Origin: Paramecium sonneborni | Lineage: Eukaryota > Ciliophora > Oligohymenophorea > Peniculida > Parameciidae | NCBI GenBank assembly: GCA_905182985.1 | Contig: CAJJDN010000069.1 | Location: 91,949-155,948, forward strand | DNA length: 64,000 bases | Direction: 5' to 3' | Translations under genes and position numbers: made by a program | In this document: positions 14,301-25,690 of the stretch, piece by piece | Layout: each line of letters begins with the position of its first letter | Position numbering within the stretch: position 1 is the first letter of the stretch | Notes under the pieces: generated by a model | The model's input: the letters and a program-made list of their open reading frames with translations, nothing else | What the model was told of the DNA's origin: nothing | Databases searched by the model: none

Positions 14301-17300
14301 AAATGGATTCAATAGAAATTACCTAATGATTAATTTTCTATAGATAATGCCATCATTATGAAGCAATCATCCAAATGGCCTTTAATAATTGATCCTTAAT
14401 TATAAGCTAATTAATGGATCAGAAATATGGAAGATATTAAAAGTTTATTGATTTTTAATGCAAGATCTCCAATTTAATAAGTTTAATTATAATTAGAACA
14501 TGCTATTTAAATTGGTTACGCTGTTTTAGTTGAGAATGTTACAGAAGATATTGATCCATTATTTATTTAAATATTATCATAAAAAGATTTTGGATCTACT
14601 GCTCAAATTAAATTCTTTGATAAAATAATTGAATAATCTAATGATTTTAGATTCTATTTAACAACTAAATTAGATAATCCACATTATTAACCATAAATTT
14701 GTGTAATGGTAACTCTACTTAATTTTTAAGCTACACTACAAGGACTAACTGATTAAATGTTAAATGTTGTTGTTAAAATTGATGAACCAGTTAAAGAAGA
14801 ATTGAGAATTAAGAATATATTTTACTTTATATCGAATCAAGATAAATTGATTAAAACAGAAGATTAAATGTTAGAATTATTATCATAAGCGGGAGGAGAT
14901 TTATTATAAAATGAAACAATCATTATTGCTTTATAAAATACAAAAGATGAAGGAAATAATATTGAAGAAAGAATTCGTAAATTAGAAACAGACAGTTAAG
15001 CATTTAATGTCACTAGATAATCATATTAATAAGTAGCTGAAACTGTTGCTAATTTATATTTTGTAGTCTATTATTTAGCAACAGTAGAACCTACTTATTT
15101 ATGGTCATTAGATTTTTATGTCTCTCTTTATTCTAAGGCTATTAAAGAAGCTTCATAAGGAAAACTTAGAAGAAATCAATATATTATAGATAAATTCATA
15201 ATTATGCTTTACAATGCTGTTAATAGATCATTATTAGAGAAAGATAAACTCATTTTTAGATTTCTATTATGTCAAAGACTTATGAATGTTCCCATTAATT
15301 TAGTTAGAACATCTGTTATGGGTTGTTCATTGACATCTACAGAAATATCTATGCCATAAGATTATTTATGGTTAACTTACAAAATGTGGTTAGCTTTAGT
15401 TGATTTATAATAATAATATCCACTCATATTCAATGGACTTTGTGATTCCTTTCTTAATAACAAATCTTTTTGGGATCATTTTTATTTAAGTACTCATAGT
15501 TTCAAAATTTCCATTCTTAATCTAGACTAATTTTAAATTAATATGATAGTCAAAATTATTAAACCAGAATAATTCATTTAAGCAACTAATGAAATGATAA
15601 GAACATTTATGGGATAAATCTTTTTAGAAAGTATTCCTATAACATTTGAATAATTCTATCTAGAATCAGATTAAAATACACCATTATTATGTGTTACAAC
15701 ACCTGGAGCTGATCCTAGATCTGAAATCATAGCACTTGCTAATAAATATGGTTTTTAAGATAAATTAAATGTTATTTCATTAGGATAAGGACAAAGTTAA
15801 TTAGCAATTAAATTAATATTAAAAGCTATATAAAATGGCAATTGGGTACTTCTACAAAATTGCCATTTAGCTGCATCATTTATGCCAGAATTAGAAAAAC
15901 TTTATGAAAATCAATTAAAATAAAATATTCATTAAAATTTCCGTCTTTGGTTAACTACTTTACCTACTAATCTATTACCATAAAATGTAATAATAAGAGG
16001 TAATATATTATAGATATTAAATTAATAGCACTCAAAATGACTTATGAATTACCAAGAGGAATAAAAAATAATATGTTAAGATCATATCTTTCTTAAGATC
16101 CAGAAAAGTTTGAAAACTGCAAAAGATTAAAAGAATGGAAGAATCTTTTTTTTTCTTTGGCTCTTCTTCATGCAAGTTTGTTAGAACGTAAGAAATATGG
16201 ACCATTAGGATGGAATATTGGATATAATTTTTCTTAACATGATTTAGAAATGTCAAAAGAATAAATTTAATTCTTTCTAGATTAAAATAATGACATTCCT
16301 TGGGATGCTCTTCATTATCTTATTGCTGAAAATAATTATGGAGGAAGAGTAACTGATCCTGTTGATAGAAAATTACTTAATATTTATGTTTCTGATCTTA
16401 TTAACAAAGATATTGTAGAAGGATTTTCATTCAATGATGTTTATAAAGTACCTTCAGAAATGCCATTAAAAGGCTATATAGATTATATTTCTACTTTTCC
16501 AGTTGCTGATCCACCTCAATTATTTGGTTTGCATCCAAATGCTGAAATATACTCAGCTATTCTAGATACAGAAAATTTAAGTTCCACTATTCTACAATTA
16601 CTTCCTAGAACTTTAGGAGATCAAAGCATTCATCCAGATAAACTAGTTTAGAAAAAAAGTAAATCTATTTTAAATTAACTACCTACTGAATTTGATATTC
16701 AAATAGTTGAATAAAAGTATCCATTACTTTAAGACAATTCTATGCATACGCTTATATAACAGGAAGTTAATAAATATAATCGATTAATTAATCGAATATC
16801 GAAATCTTTAGAATAACTTATGCAAGCCTTAGAAGGATACATCAATATGACTGATTAACTTAATGATATTTACAATTCTATCTTTGATAATAAAATACCC
16901 TCTGATTGGATTAAGCTCTCTTATTTAACTACTAAACCTTTAGGATCCTGGTTTAGTGATTTAATTAAAAGATTATAATTCTTAGATAATTGGATTAATC
17001 TTGGTGAACCTACAATCTTTTGGCTTGGAAGCTTTTTCTTTATTCAAGGATTTCTAACGGGAGTCTTATAGAATTATTCAAGAAAATCCAAAATACCTAT
17101 TGATCAATTAAAATTCGATTTTGAATTCATTAAACTAAATCCAACTCAATAATCTACAAATGGAATCTATATTGAAGGATTATCTATTGATGGAGCATAA
17201 TTCGATTTAGAAGAATAAACTCTTCTAGAACCAGAAACTAATATACTCTTTTTTAAATGTCCAATTATTAAGTTTTTACCAACCAATCAAACTAAAAAGT

Positions 17301-17464
17301 ATAATCATTACTCTTGTCCTTTATATAATACTTCTTAAAGAAAAGGAGTTCTAACTTCTAATGGTTTATCTATTAATTTCATTTGTAATATTAAAATACC
17401 AATAAAAAATGAAAAAAAACATTGGTCCAAAAGAGGAGTGGCTTTAATTATTTAAATTGATTGA
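5372..17464 (+). CDS. axonemal dynein heavy chain, inner-arm single-headed type
   Basis: Complete motor gene of about 3,960-3,970 residues. Frame is restored by introns at 5530-5552, 6126-6151, 7350-7369 (20 nt), 7546-7574, 11383-11410, 12528-12552 and 16000-16028; a 30-nt in-frame segment 6030-6059 may also be an intron. AAA1 Walker A is [10 protein letters not shown] at 9691 onward with CCFDEFNR downstream. AAA2 has GETFSGKT near 10508, AAA3 GPTGTGKT near 11528, and AAA4 GMGGSGR whose next codon is rebuilt across the 12528 intron. The coiled-coil stalk and microtubule-binding region lie about 13.1-14.1 kb. AAA6 carries [10 protein letters not shown] and LLQNCHLAA. The end resembles HW.KRGVALI.Q. 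Length and a short tail fit DNAH3/7/12-like inner-arm dyneins, which drive ciliary bending. The intron at 6126 starts GTC and is the least certain junction. Confidence 0.93.
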
Positions 17465-17489
17465 TATTATGTTTTTTTATAATTTATAA

Positions 17490-18840
17490 ATATCAAATCT
17501 TTTTTTAAATGATTTTTTTCAAGACAAATATTTGTGGGATTTGGATAGTATTAATCAAACCATGAAAATAGATTTAATATTATATTACTTAATTAAAAAG
17601 AGCATTTTACCGAAGAAAAATATCAAGAGCTAGGCAAGTATTACATGATACTAAAAGCAATATAAATCTTATATTGTTTAAAATGTTCAGACTTTTTATA
17701 TGCGATTTTATGACAAGTATTTAATAGGTATCTCCAAACAAGTATTAATGAACAGATTAATCCTATTCTTCATTATTGACAGAAGTTTTTTGTATTTAGT
17801 ACTATCAATTTAATTTATACAGCTTATAAGAAATAGCTATATACCACTATTTTTGATAGTTATGATAAGATGAAAACTCAATAAATAAAATTTCAAATTC
17901 ATTGATTATGAAGACTACTCCAACAATTTGATTAATATAAATTTAGTTTTTTTTCATCTTAAAACATTCTTAATTAAAAATTTTATGATTGAAAAAGATC
18001 TAAAAATTGGATTCTTTTGAAATTCAAAGAATTTATTAATTTTTTGGTTCATCAAGTCAAAATTTCAATAAATGGAAAAAGAACCCTTATATTGATATAA
18101 TTTTAAATCAAATCTACTAAATTTCTTTCTTTTATTGGTTGTTGATAACTTTTTGTTTATAATTTAACATTGCTAATGATGATTTGTAATCCTCAAGATT
18201 TTATAAAAGAAATTTATTAATACCAGTTCTTTTTTCTTAGCTCAATTAAAAGATGTGTTTTATATATTGACAGGAATCGTTGATAAAGATATACTTTATT
18301 ATCATGACTATTGGTGGAACCTTAATAACAATAATTTCATCCTCTTTTAATATTATATTTTTTGTACTTAAATCTGATTGAATCAAATAAGGTTTCCAAT
18401 AATTATTAACGTTAACTGATTTTTTGCTTATTTTTTATTAAAGAAAGCCATCTATGGTGTATAAATTTAAATTTTATTAATCTTGAATTTATATAATTTG
18501 CCATTTATCATGTCCTCTATATTTTTGTTTATATTTGATAACCTATAGGTATTTAAAATGAAAAAATGGGACACATTTTGAATAGAGTTGGAATGATTCT
18601 TGATAATTTTTTTAAAATTAAAAAAATTTATAATGTAATAGAAAATATATAGACATATTTAGAGAGAAAGTTAGTTGAGTAAATTTTATTAAATATATTC
18701 ATTAATAATTATGTTGTTCAAGTAAAAATTAAAATTATAATGGATAATTTAAATTAAGAAGTAAGCTATAATGGATAAATTTTTTATTAATTTAAGTATT
18801 TTAAGTTTCAATGACGCATTAAGATTATAAAAATACCAAC
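17490..18840 (+). pseudogene. decayed membrane-protein gene
   Basis: Between dynein and ACAD several short plus-strand frames follow one another with shifts and TGA stops: KYLWDLDSINQ, then HFTEEKYQELGKYYMIL, a hydrophobic segment (IIMTIGGTLITIISSSF) near 18300, and MGHILNRVGMILDNF from about 18567. Together they look like pieces of one ciliate multi-pass membrane protein, but tiny introns do not reconnect them. I infer a pseudogene; family unknown. Nothing else is evident in 17465-18900. Confidence 0.35.
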
Positions 18841-18900
18841 GTACAAATCAAGATATGTCTATTCAATTTTTTTAAATTTTTTTAACATAAAGTAAATAAA

Positions 18901-21256
18901 ATGAGCCTCCAAATCAACTTAAAGGAATTGATTTTTTATCTTAATAATCAAGGGAGCATATTGAATTACAGACAAAATGAATTGTTGAAGGCTGAATAAG
19001 TTAATATTTTAACCAATGGTGAAGTTCTTATTGTTTCTTCTAAGTAAATTTTATATTGATTATCAAGTGGTCCTTAATAAACGTTAAGTATAAGAAAATA
19101 ACCAATATTTGAAAAATTAGGAGTAAAAGATTTCCTTATATTTATAGGTGACATCTTTAAAAGAAGATTTAAGACTTTAAAATGAGTTATGCAAACATGA
19201 TTAAGAAGTAATTCATTTTTGTGAAGATACAAGATTTTTAGGTTCAGAATTTTATGTTAGAGGATAAACAAAAGGAAGAGTATTTGATGAGTTGACAATT
19301 TAAAGTTTAACTAAGAACTAAAGAAAACTAGTTTTAAGTGAGATTATTAGTTTTCTAAGTCGAATTCACAGTATTGGTTATCAAAGCACTTTTAATTATA
19401 CTGCAATGATAGAAAGTTTAAGAATCCAATACAAAACTCATGAAACAAGAATTCAAACAAATATTGAAGATCTGCTTTATTGGTTATCAATGAATATTCC
19501 AGAATATACAATATAAGAATCTCTTTGTTTATGGAATGTTGAACTAAATAATTTTATTTTCGATTTATCGGAAATTAAACTGATTAATGTATAAAATTGG
19601 AATTCTATTTCTTTTGGGAATCCCTTTCTAGAATTGGCCAGATTTTTATCTAACTATGACATTCCATACATACAATAAGTTACTAGTTATGGGTTGAAAT
19701 AAATTGAATCTCTTTTGGGAATACAAACTAAATAAGAATTGATTAATCAATATTGTATGGAGAGACAATTAGATTAAATACAACATATTAATTACAACAC
19801 TATAATAGTTTTATTGTAAAGAGCTATCTTCAAATAACAATGTATAAGGAATAAAGTAAATCCTGATAAAAATAATATATTCCAATAAGAACTTGAAATT
19901 CTATCGAAATCGGCTTGGAATATAGTTTTAGAATTTACAAATGATGATCCTTTCTAAATAAAATTGAGAGCTGAGACTGATTAATAGTTATGGTCTAAAT
20001 ATCCAGTTAGTCAAAGATGCAAAAGTTATTACTATAGAATAAGAGATTTTCTGAAAGATGAAGTATTCCCTATAGAGAAATCATAGTTTGATATTATCTA
20101 TTCTTTTGATAAAGATGATCATTGGAAAGGATTGCCAGGCATTGAACATTTGTAAAAAAGAGCAAAATAATTGGGATTATGGAATCTTTTCATAATGGAA
20201 CCTGTTTATGGAAAAGGATTGAATAATTTAGAATACACATTCATATCTGAACTTATGGGTACTGCATTCTTTGGACATTAAATTTTCAATTGTTATGAAC
20301 CAGAAGCTGGAAATATCAAATTATTGATAATGGCAGCTAATGATTATTAAAAAGAAAAATATCTTAAACCTCTTCTTGAAGGACAATGTAAAACATTTTT
20401 TGCTATGTCTGAGAGAAATGTAGCTTCATCTGATCCAACTAATTTAGAGACTATTATTATAAAATAAGGAGATGGATATGTTATCAAAGGAAATAAATGG
20501 ATGGTCTCAGGAATTTAAGATGAAAGATGCAAATTCGGTATAGTGATGGGTAAAACAACTGTTAATACAAAATCTACCTTTACAGAATAAACTATGTTTT
20601 TAGTTGATATTCCTCATCCAAATATAAAATTTAAAAATCCAGTAACTATTCTTGGTTATGATGATGCACCCCATGGATTTTTAGAAGTAGAATTCGATAA
20701 TGTTTATGTTCCAAAAGAAAATATGTTAGGTAAAGAAGGGACTGCTTTTGCTATGACTAAAGAAAGACTTTTAGGAGGAAGTTTACATCACAGTGCTAGA
20801 TTACTAGGATTGACTCGTAGATCTTTAAATGTTTTGTTAGAAAGAGGATAAAGAAGAATTCATAAAGGAAAAAAATAAAAAGAGGGTTCAGCATTCTAAG
20901 AAAAAATTGGAAAAATGGAATGTGACTATTAAATATGCAAAAATATGATTATAAATGCTGCTATGGTATTAGATTATTTAGGTGCAAGAAATGTACAATC
21001 ACTCAAAGCTGTTAGTGAAACTAAAGCATTTGTACCATATAAATGTTAATGTATTGTTGATGAATGCATTTAATTATTTGGTGCTCGAGGTATTACCACT
21101 GATTTTATTTTGTAAATTACTTTTTAGGCATGCAGAGGAATTAGATTTATTGATGGTCCATGTGAATTACACAAAAAACAAGTAGCAAGAACTCTTTAAG
21201 GAAATCATATGTTTAACGAGTTGATTAATGGAGATGGATATATAGCCAATCTATGA
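18901..21256 (+). CDS. ACAD10/11-like acyl-CoA dehydrogenase with APH-like N-terminal domain
   Basis: 768 residues after removal of introns 19044-19067 and 19123-19147; human ACAD11 is of similar length. Residues about 1-330 align in layout with the aminoglycoside-phosphotransferase-like domain of ACAD10/11: the HFCED..FLGSEFY block is present, but the catalytic HGDxxxxN loop reads LWNVELNN and the metal-binding D-W-E position reads QNWN, so phosphotransfer looks lost. Residues about 380-768 are the flavin dehydrogenase: MSERNVASSDPTN, GNKWMVSG, LLGGSLHHSARLLG, FGARGITTDF and RFIDGPCELHK, matching ADGPDEVH of the family. The likely role is oxidation of long or hydroxylated acyl-CoAs in mitochondria or peroxisomes. 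No targeting peptide is obvious. The start is supported by an A-rich leader just before the ATG. Confidence 0.88.
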
Positions 21257-21333
21257 CTCAGATTAAACAATTTAAATACATATAAAAAAATTATAAATAA
21301 TATTTTTAATTTTAATGGTTGTTTTTATGCTTT

Positions 21334-22094
21334 TCATTTTTTAGATTTTTTTTATGTCTATTTTGGATTACTCATTGCTTAATCAATATCTTTTTAAAGA
21401 TCATCATCTATCTCTACATTTTTAGTCTTTTTAGTCTAAACTGGTATTTATTTTTGTTATGGTTATGGCTTAGTTTATTTTCCGGGCTACTATTTGACTT
21501 AATCTTCATCATTGCTTTGTTTTTATTATTGTTATTTAATTTATTATTAATGTTTTGCAGCTGGTTGAATAGATTCTGATTCAAAGTCATCAATATTATG
21601 ATCTTATGCTGATTTCATTGATTTATTATCTAGCTAAAAAGATATTATAATTCATTATACTTTCTCTGATTTCTTTCGCTTCTTATCATTTGTTTCAATT
21701 CCATTCTTCTCATTATAATCTCTTAAGTCCTATTCATATTTTTCCTTAGATGCATTGTATTGGTCAAGATAAGGCTATTAAAAATGGTTAAAGTAATACC
21801 TTCTTTTCTTATTCTGTCATAGATTACCATTTATTTCCCGCCATTTAAGATATTTAAGTAAGCTTAATCTCTATAAGTATTTTTCTAGCTAATAATACCT
21901 GGATTGCGTTCGATTACTTTCTCTCTGTACTTCTAATTAAATAAAAAGAATGCTGTCAAAGGCTTTTTAGGTGCATTAGGGTCACGTTCTTTCTTCTTTT
22001 CTGTTGTTTAAATCTCTGCCACATTCTAATCTTTCAAAAATTGTTAACAAAACTTGTTCATGTGAGCAAAGAACTGTTAGAATTTCTTAGCCAT
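21334..22094 (-). CDS. single HMG-box chromatin protein
   Basis: 226 residues, introns 21871-21898, 21775-21799 and 21634-21660. One HMG box spans roughly residues 48-118: PKKPLTAFFLFNQKYREKV, MAGNKWQSMTEQEKKPYLDQ, then Y.QDLRDYNEKNG. A basic KKRKKSEK follows, then a Gln-rich, Lys-rich tail with an acidic patch (VEIDDDLQKDID) ending in KKSKK. HMGB proteins bend DNA and act in nuclear chromatin. The first intron splits the box at an asparagine-proline, the usual place for losing frame if it is missed. It diverges from chaperonin 10 with 82 bp between start codons. Confidence 0.92.
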
Positions 22095-22176
22095 TTCAAT
22101 ACCCTATCATATAGTAAGAAACTATCATACAAATTAGTTTGAATCCATAATATTATTTATTTAATTAAATTAATTG

Positions 22177-22502
22177 ATGTAGCAATTCAAAAGATTAGTC
22201 CCACTCATGAACAGAGTTCTTATTAAGAAGTTGGAAGTTCCCAATAAAACCTAAAGTGGCATTATTCTAAATACTGGTGATACTAAGAATCCAGCAGGAG
22301 TAGTCATTGAAGTAATTCGATTATTCTAAAATTCTAGGCTGGCGAAGGCTATTATGACCACAAAGGTGATTTTGTTAAAATTTGTGTAAAAGTTGGAGAC
22401 ACTGTTTTATTACCTGATTTTGGTGGATTCAAAGTTAAGGTTAGTGGTTAAGAGCTTCTCATATTTAGAGACACAGATTTGTTAGGAATATTATCAAGAT
22501 GA
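22177..22502 (+). CDS. CPN10: mitochondrial chaperonin 10 (GroES/HSP10)
   Basis: 99 residues, one 26-nt intron (22312-22337). It has the co-chaperonin landmarks: VPLMNRVLIKK at the N-terminus, a mobile loop (NKTQSGIIL), GEGYYDHKGD, VGDTVLLPDFGG and the C-terminal FRDTDLLGIL. It caps the HSP60 ring and assists protein folding in the mitochondrial matrix; GroES-type proteins carry a cryptic targeting helix, consistent with QFKRL near the start. Length equals the family norm. One oddity is KVSG where KVxL/GG is more usual. Confidence 0.95.
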
Positions 22503-22635
22503 TCTGTATAATAATAAAATTTAAGAATTCTAAAATTTATATTTAAACAAATTTCTATCATTAATGATATTAAAAAATTCTAATTTATATTATCCATTAT
22601 CATATTAATACAATTAATATAAAAAAATAAACTAA

Positions 22636-22878
22636 ATGGGAATCTGCAATTCTTAATCAAAGCTTAAAAGAAGTGGAGCCTTTCAATGTATTCCGATCGA
22701 CTTTGATAAATTAAAGAAATACAACAAGGAACGATAAAAAATTGATTCAAATATTGGGTAATAAGAATCCTTTTGTCATCTAATTTGCTTGGATGCCAAC
22801 AAAATCTCAAATCCTTAAACCTAAACTTAAACTTAAAATTATGTCTAGACCCAGCAAATTGAATTAAAATAAAAATGA
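22636..22878 (+). CDS. small hypothetical protein with MG..C lipidation-like start
   Basis: An intronless 80-codon frame starts MGICNSQSK. Gly2 with nearby Cys is the pattern for N-myristoylation and palmitoylation, suggesting a membrane-attached protein. The middle is Lys-rich, and the C-terminal third is a Thr-Gln repeat (TQTQTQ) from TAA-rich codons. No family recognised. The short length and low complexity leave some doubt that it is expressed. Confidence 0.5.
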
Positions 22879-23856
22879 CTTCTTAAATTTTGTTCATCTA
22901 TTATATATAACTATTTTATCAACGATTACTTAAATTTGTCTAACTTCAAATATAAATATTATTTTTATAAGCAGTAAATAAGTGCTTTTAATCATTGAAA
23001 ACTTTACAATAAATTATACTTAGACTGTTCCCCAAAGACTGATTAGGAGACCAACTTATTAAACAAAAGTCTTTTAATTTTTGTTATTAATTTATTTTTT
23101 TTAAATCTCCTGTCTCATAACAATAATTTAGCAAGTGAAAAAAATCTTAGTCTAAATGATCATATATTTTAAATCAAAAATTTATCGATATTATATTCTA
23201 GTTCAACTTAATTTTACTTGCACTAATGTGGTACTTGAATAATCTAATTAATCTATACAACAAATGCCTTCATAAAATATCTATTAAGCAGCTTTTTCTA
23301 AAAAAAAAAAACTTTTACTTTTTAAAAAGCAATTATATCTTTAATTTATATTAGAAATACTAAAATAAATCTGGTAGCAGTCTCTTGTGAAGAAATTTAG
23401 CAAAGTTGACTTTTTAATAGAAGCTGATTAATTTTAGCCAATCCAATTTAACAGGTAACTTTTTAATTGTTATATTTTTTATTTTTTCATGTTTTTATTA
23501 TACGGAAGATTACTATATTCAATAAAGATAGTATCAGAATTTTTTAAACATTTAAAACGATTTATATAAAAAATAAAATTTAATATTAACAGGTATGTAA
23601 AACAGAATTTTATAATAATCAAGAAATTTATTATAAAATTATAAAATTCGTGATTATTATAAGTCTAAATTAAATCTCACAATTTCTAATAAATGTATTT
23701 GAATGGCTAACTATATTCTAAATGAATTTATCCGAATTAAAAATACTATTGTAGATAAGGGCAATACTTAAATGATGCTGCTTCAGAAATGCCAGGAAAC
23801 ATTTTTAATCCTATGAAAAGGCTAGAGAAAAATCATATAAAACTTTCATTCTCATG
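22879..23856. other. no gene called; possible eroded coding pieces
   Basis: AT-rich stretch with homopolymers (an A-run near 23300). Plus-strand fragments around 23700-23860 include NDAASEMPGNIFNP and KRLEKNHIKLSFS, which read like part of a ciliate membrane or signalling protein, but frames break and no start is seen. I treat it as intergenic DNA or an old pseudogene. Confidence 0.3.
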
Positions 23857-24607
23857 TAAGAAATAAACAAATATTTTCTGAAACTATATTGGTCTTTTCA
23901 ATTTTTTTAGAAAATCATTCAGTCCACTTAGTTGTCTATAATTAATACCAATATATTTAATAACTTTTCCAATAATTACATCTTTAATTATATTCGAAGT
24001 TTGTTTAAGAAATAATTCTAGTAATGGAATTCTTGAACATCTTATGGTAATCAAATACTGAATAACTTGTGGTAATCAAATACTTAATCAGCAGACCAAA
24101 TTATTTATCTCTGAAGCCAAAATTATCAATAAAAATGGTTTAAGAAAGAAATTGATATATATACTGATAAGAAGATATTAAATAGATAAAATAGTTTACT
24201 TTTAGGATTCTTAACAAGAAAGAGAGATGTTTAGGCTTAAATAATATGATATTAAAGATTATTACATTATTTAAATGCAATAAATCTTTTATAAAGATAG
24301 TTTAATAAAAGACAAATTAAAGAATTATCTTTACCCTTAAAAGGCAACTAAGCTAAAGTTTTTATTAGACCTATTTGATTTCAAGTTAGAAATTAGGCAG
24401 GATTGTACTTATTAAGAATTCTATTTGGAAAAGGATGATAGAGAAATTTAAAACTCAAGGTATTTAATTTTATTTGAAGTTGTTTAATTCAATTCATTAT
24501 TTTCTTTGCCATCAACTCAGATTAAGCAAAATCTTCTAAAGAACTCTCATTTTTATATAAATTATATTAAGTTTACCCTATCAAACAAACTAATTCAAAA
24601 ATCAAGG
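23857..24607. repeat. 751-bp direct repeat, copy 1 (left of N gap)
   Basis: Base-for-base the same as 24940-25690 over every stretch I compared (offset 1083). It stops exactly at the first N. The plus strand carries a long frame without TGA (QDSQQEREMFRLKQYDIK..), interrupted by a candidate 20-nt intron, but no product is recognised. A perfect copy on both sides of a scaffold gap most simply means overlapping contig ends were not merged. Confidence 0.9.
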
Positions 24608-24939
24608 NNNNNNNNNNNNNNNNNNNNNNNNNNNNNNNNNNNNNNNNNNNNNNNNNNNNNNNNNNNNNNNNNNNNNNNNNNNNNNNNNNNNNNNNNNNNN
24701 NNNNNNNNNNNNNNNNNNNNNNNNNNNNNNNNNNNNNNNNNNNNNNNNNNNNNNNNNNNNNNNNNNNNNNNNNNNNNNNNNNNNNNNNNNNNNNNNNNNN
24801 NNNNNNNNNNNNNNNNNNNNNNNNNNNNNNNNNNNNNNNNNNNNNNNNNNNNNNNNNNNNNNNNNNNNNNNNNNNNNNNNNNNNNNNNNNNNNNNNNNNN
24901 NNNNNNNNNNNNNNNNNNNNNNNNNNNNNNNNNNNNNNN
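24608..24939. other. assembly gap, 332 N
   Basis: Run of undetermined bases between two identical flanks. The true size, and even the existence, of this gap is uncertain. Any reading frame drawn through it is meaningless. Confidence 1.
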
Positions 24940-25690
24940 TAAGAAATAAACAAATATTTTCTGAAACTATATTGGTCTTTTCAATTTTTTTAGAAAATCA
25001 TTCAGTCCACTTAGTTGTCTATAATTAATACCAATATATTTAATAACTTTTCCAATAATTACATCTTTAATTATATTCGAAGTTTGTTTAAGAAATAATT
25101 CTAGTAATGGAATTCTTGAACATCTTATGGTAATCAAATACTGAATAACTTGTGGTAATCAAATACTTAATCAGCAGACCAAATTATTTATCTCTGAAGC
25201 CAAAATTATCAATAAAAATGGTTTAAGAAAGAAATTGATATATATACTGATAAGAAGATATTAAATAGATAAAATAGTTTACTTTTAGGATTCTTAACAA
25301 GAAAGAGAGATGTTTAGGCTTAAATAATATGATATTAAAGATTATTACATTATTTAAATGCAATAAATCTTTTATAAAGATAGTTTAATAAAAGACAAAT
25401 TAAAGAATTATCTTTACCCTTAAAAGGCAACTAAGCTAAAGTTTTTATTAGACCTATTTGATTTCAAGTTAGAAATTAGGCAGGATTGTACTTATTAAGA
25501 ATTCTATTTGGAAAAGGATGATAGAGAAATTTAAAACTCAAGGTATTTAATTTTATTTGAAGTTGTTTAATTCAATTCATTATTTTCTTTGCCATCAACT
25601 CAGATTAAGCAAAATCTTCTAAAGAACTCTCATTTTTATATAAATTATATTAAGTTTACCCTATCAAACAAACTAATTCAAAAATCAAGG
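24940..25690. repeat. 751-bp direct repeat, copy 2 (right of N gap)
   Basis: Second copy of 23857-24607. Its last 13 bases contain the 3' end of the histidine kinase gene, which continues uninterrupted to the right; copy 1 breaks into Ns just there. No independent gene can be supported between 24940 and 25677, although one plus-strand frame is long and Lys/Gln-rich. Confidence 0.9.

Noticed and set aside
24506..24953. Frames of 126-147 codons on both strands through the N gap
   Set aside because: Most codons are undetermined; the frames exist only because N cannot encode a stop.
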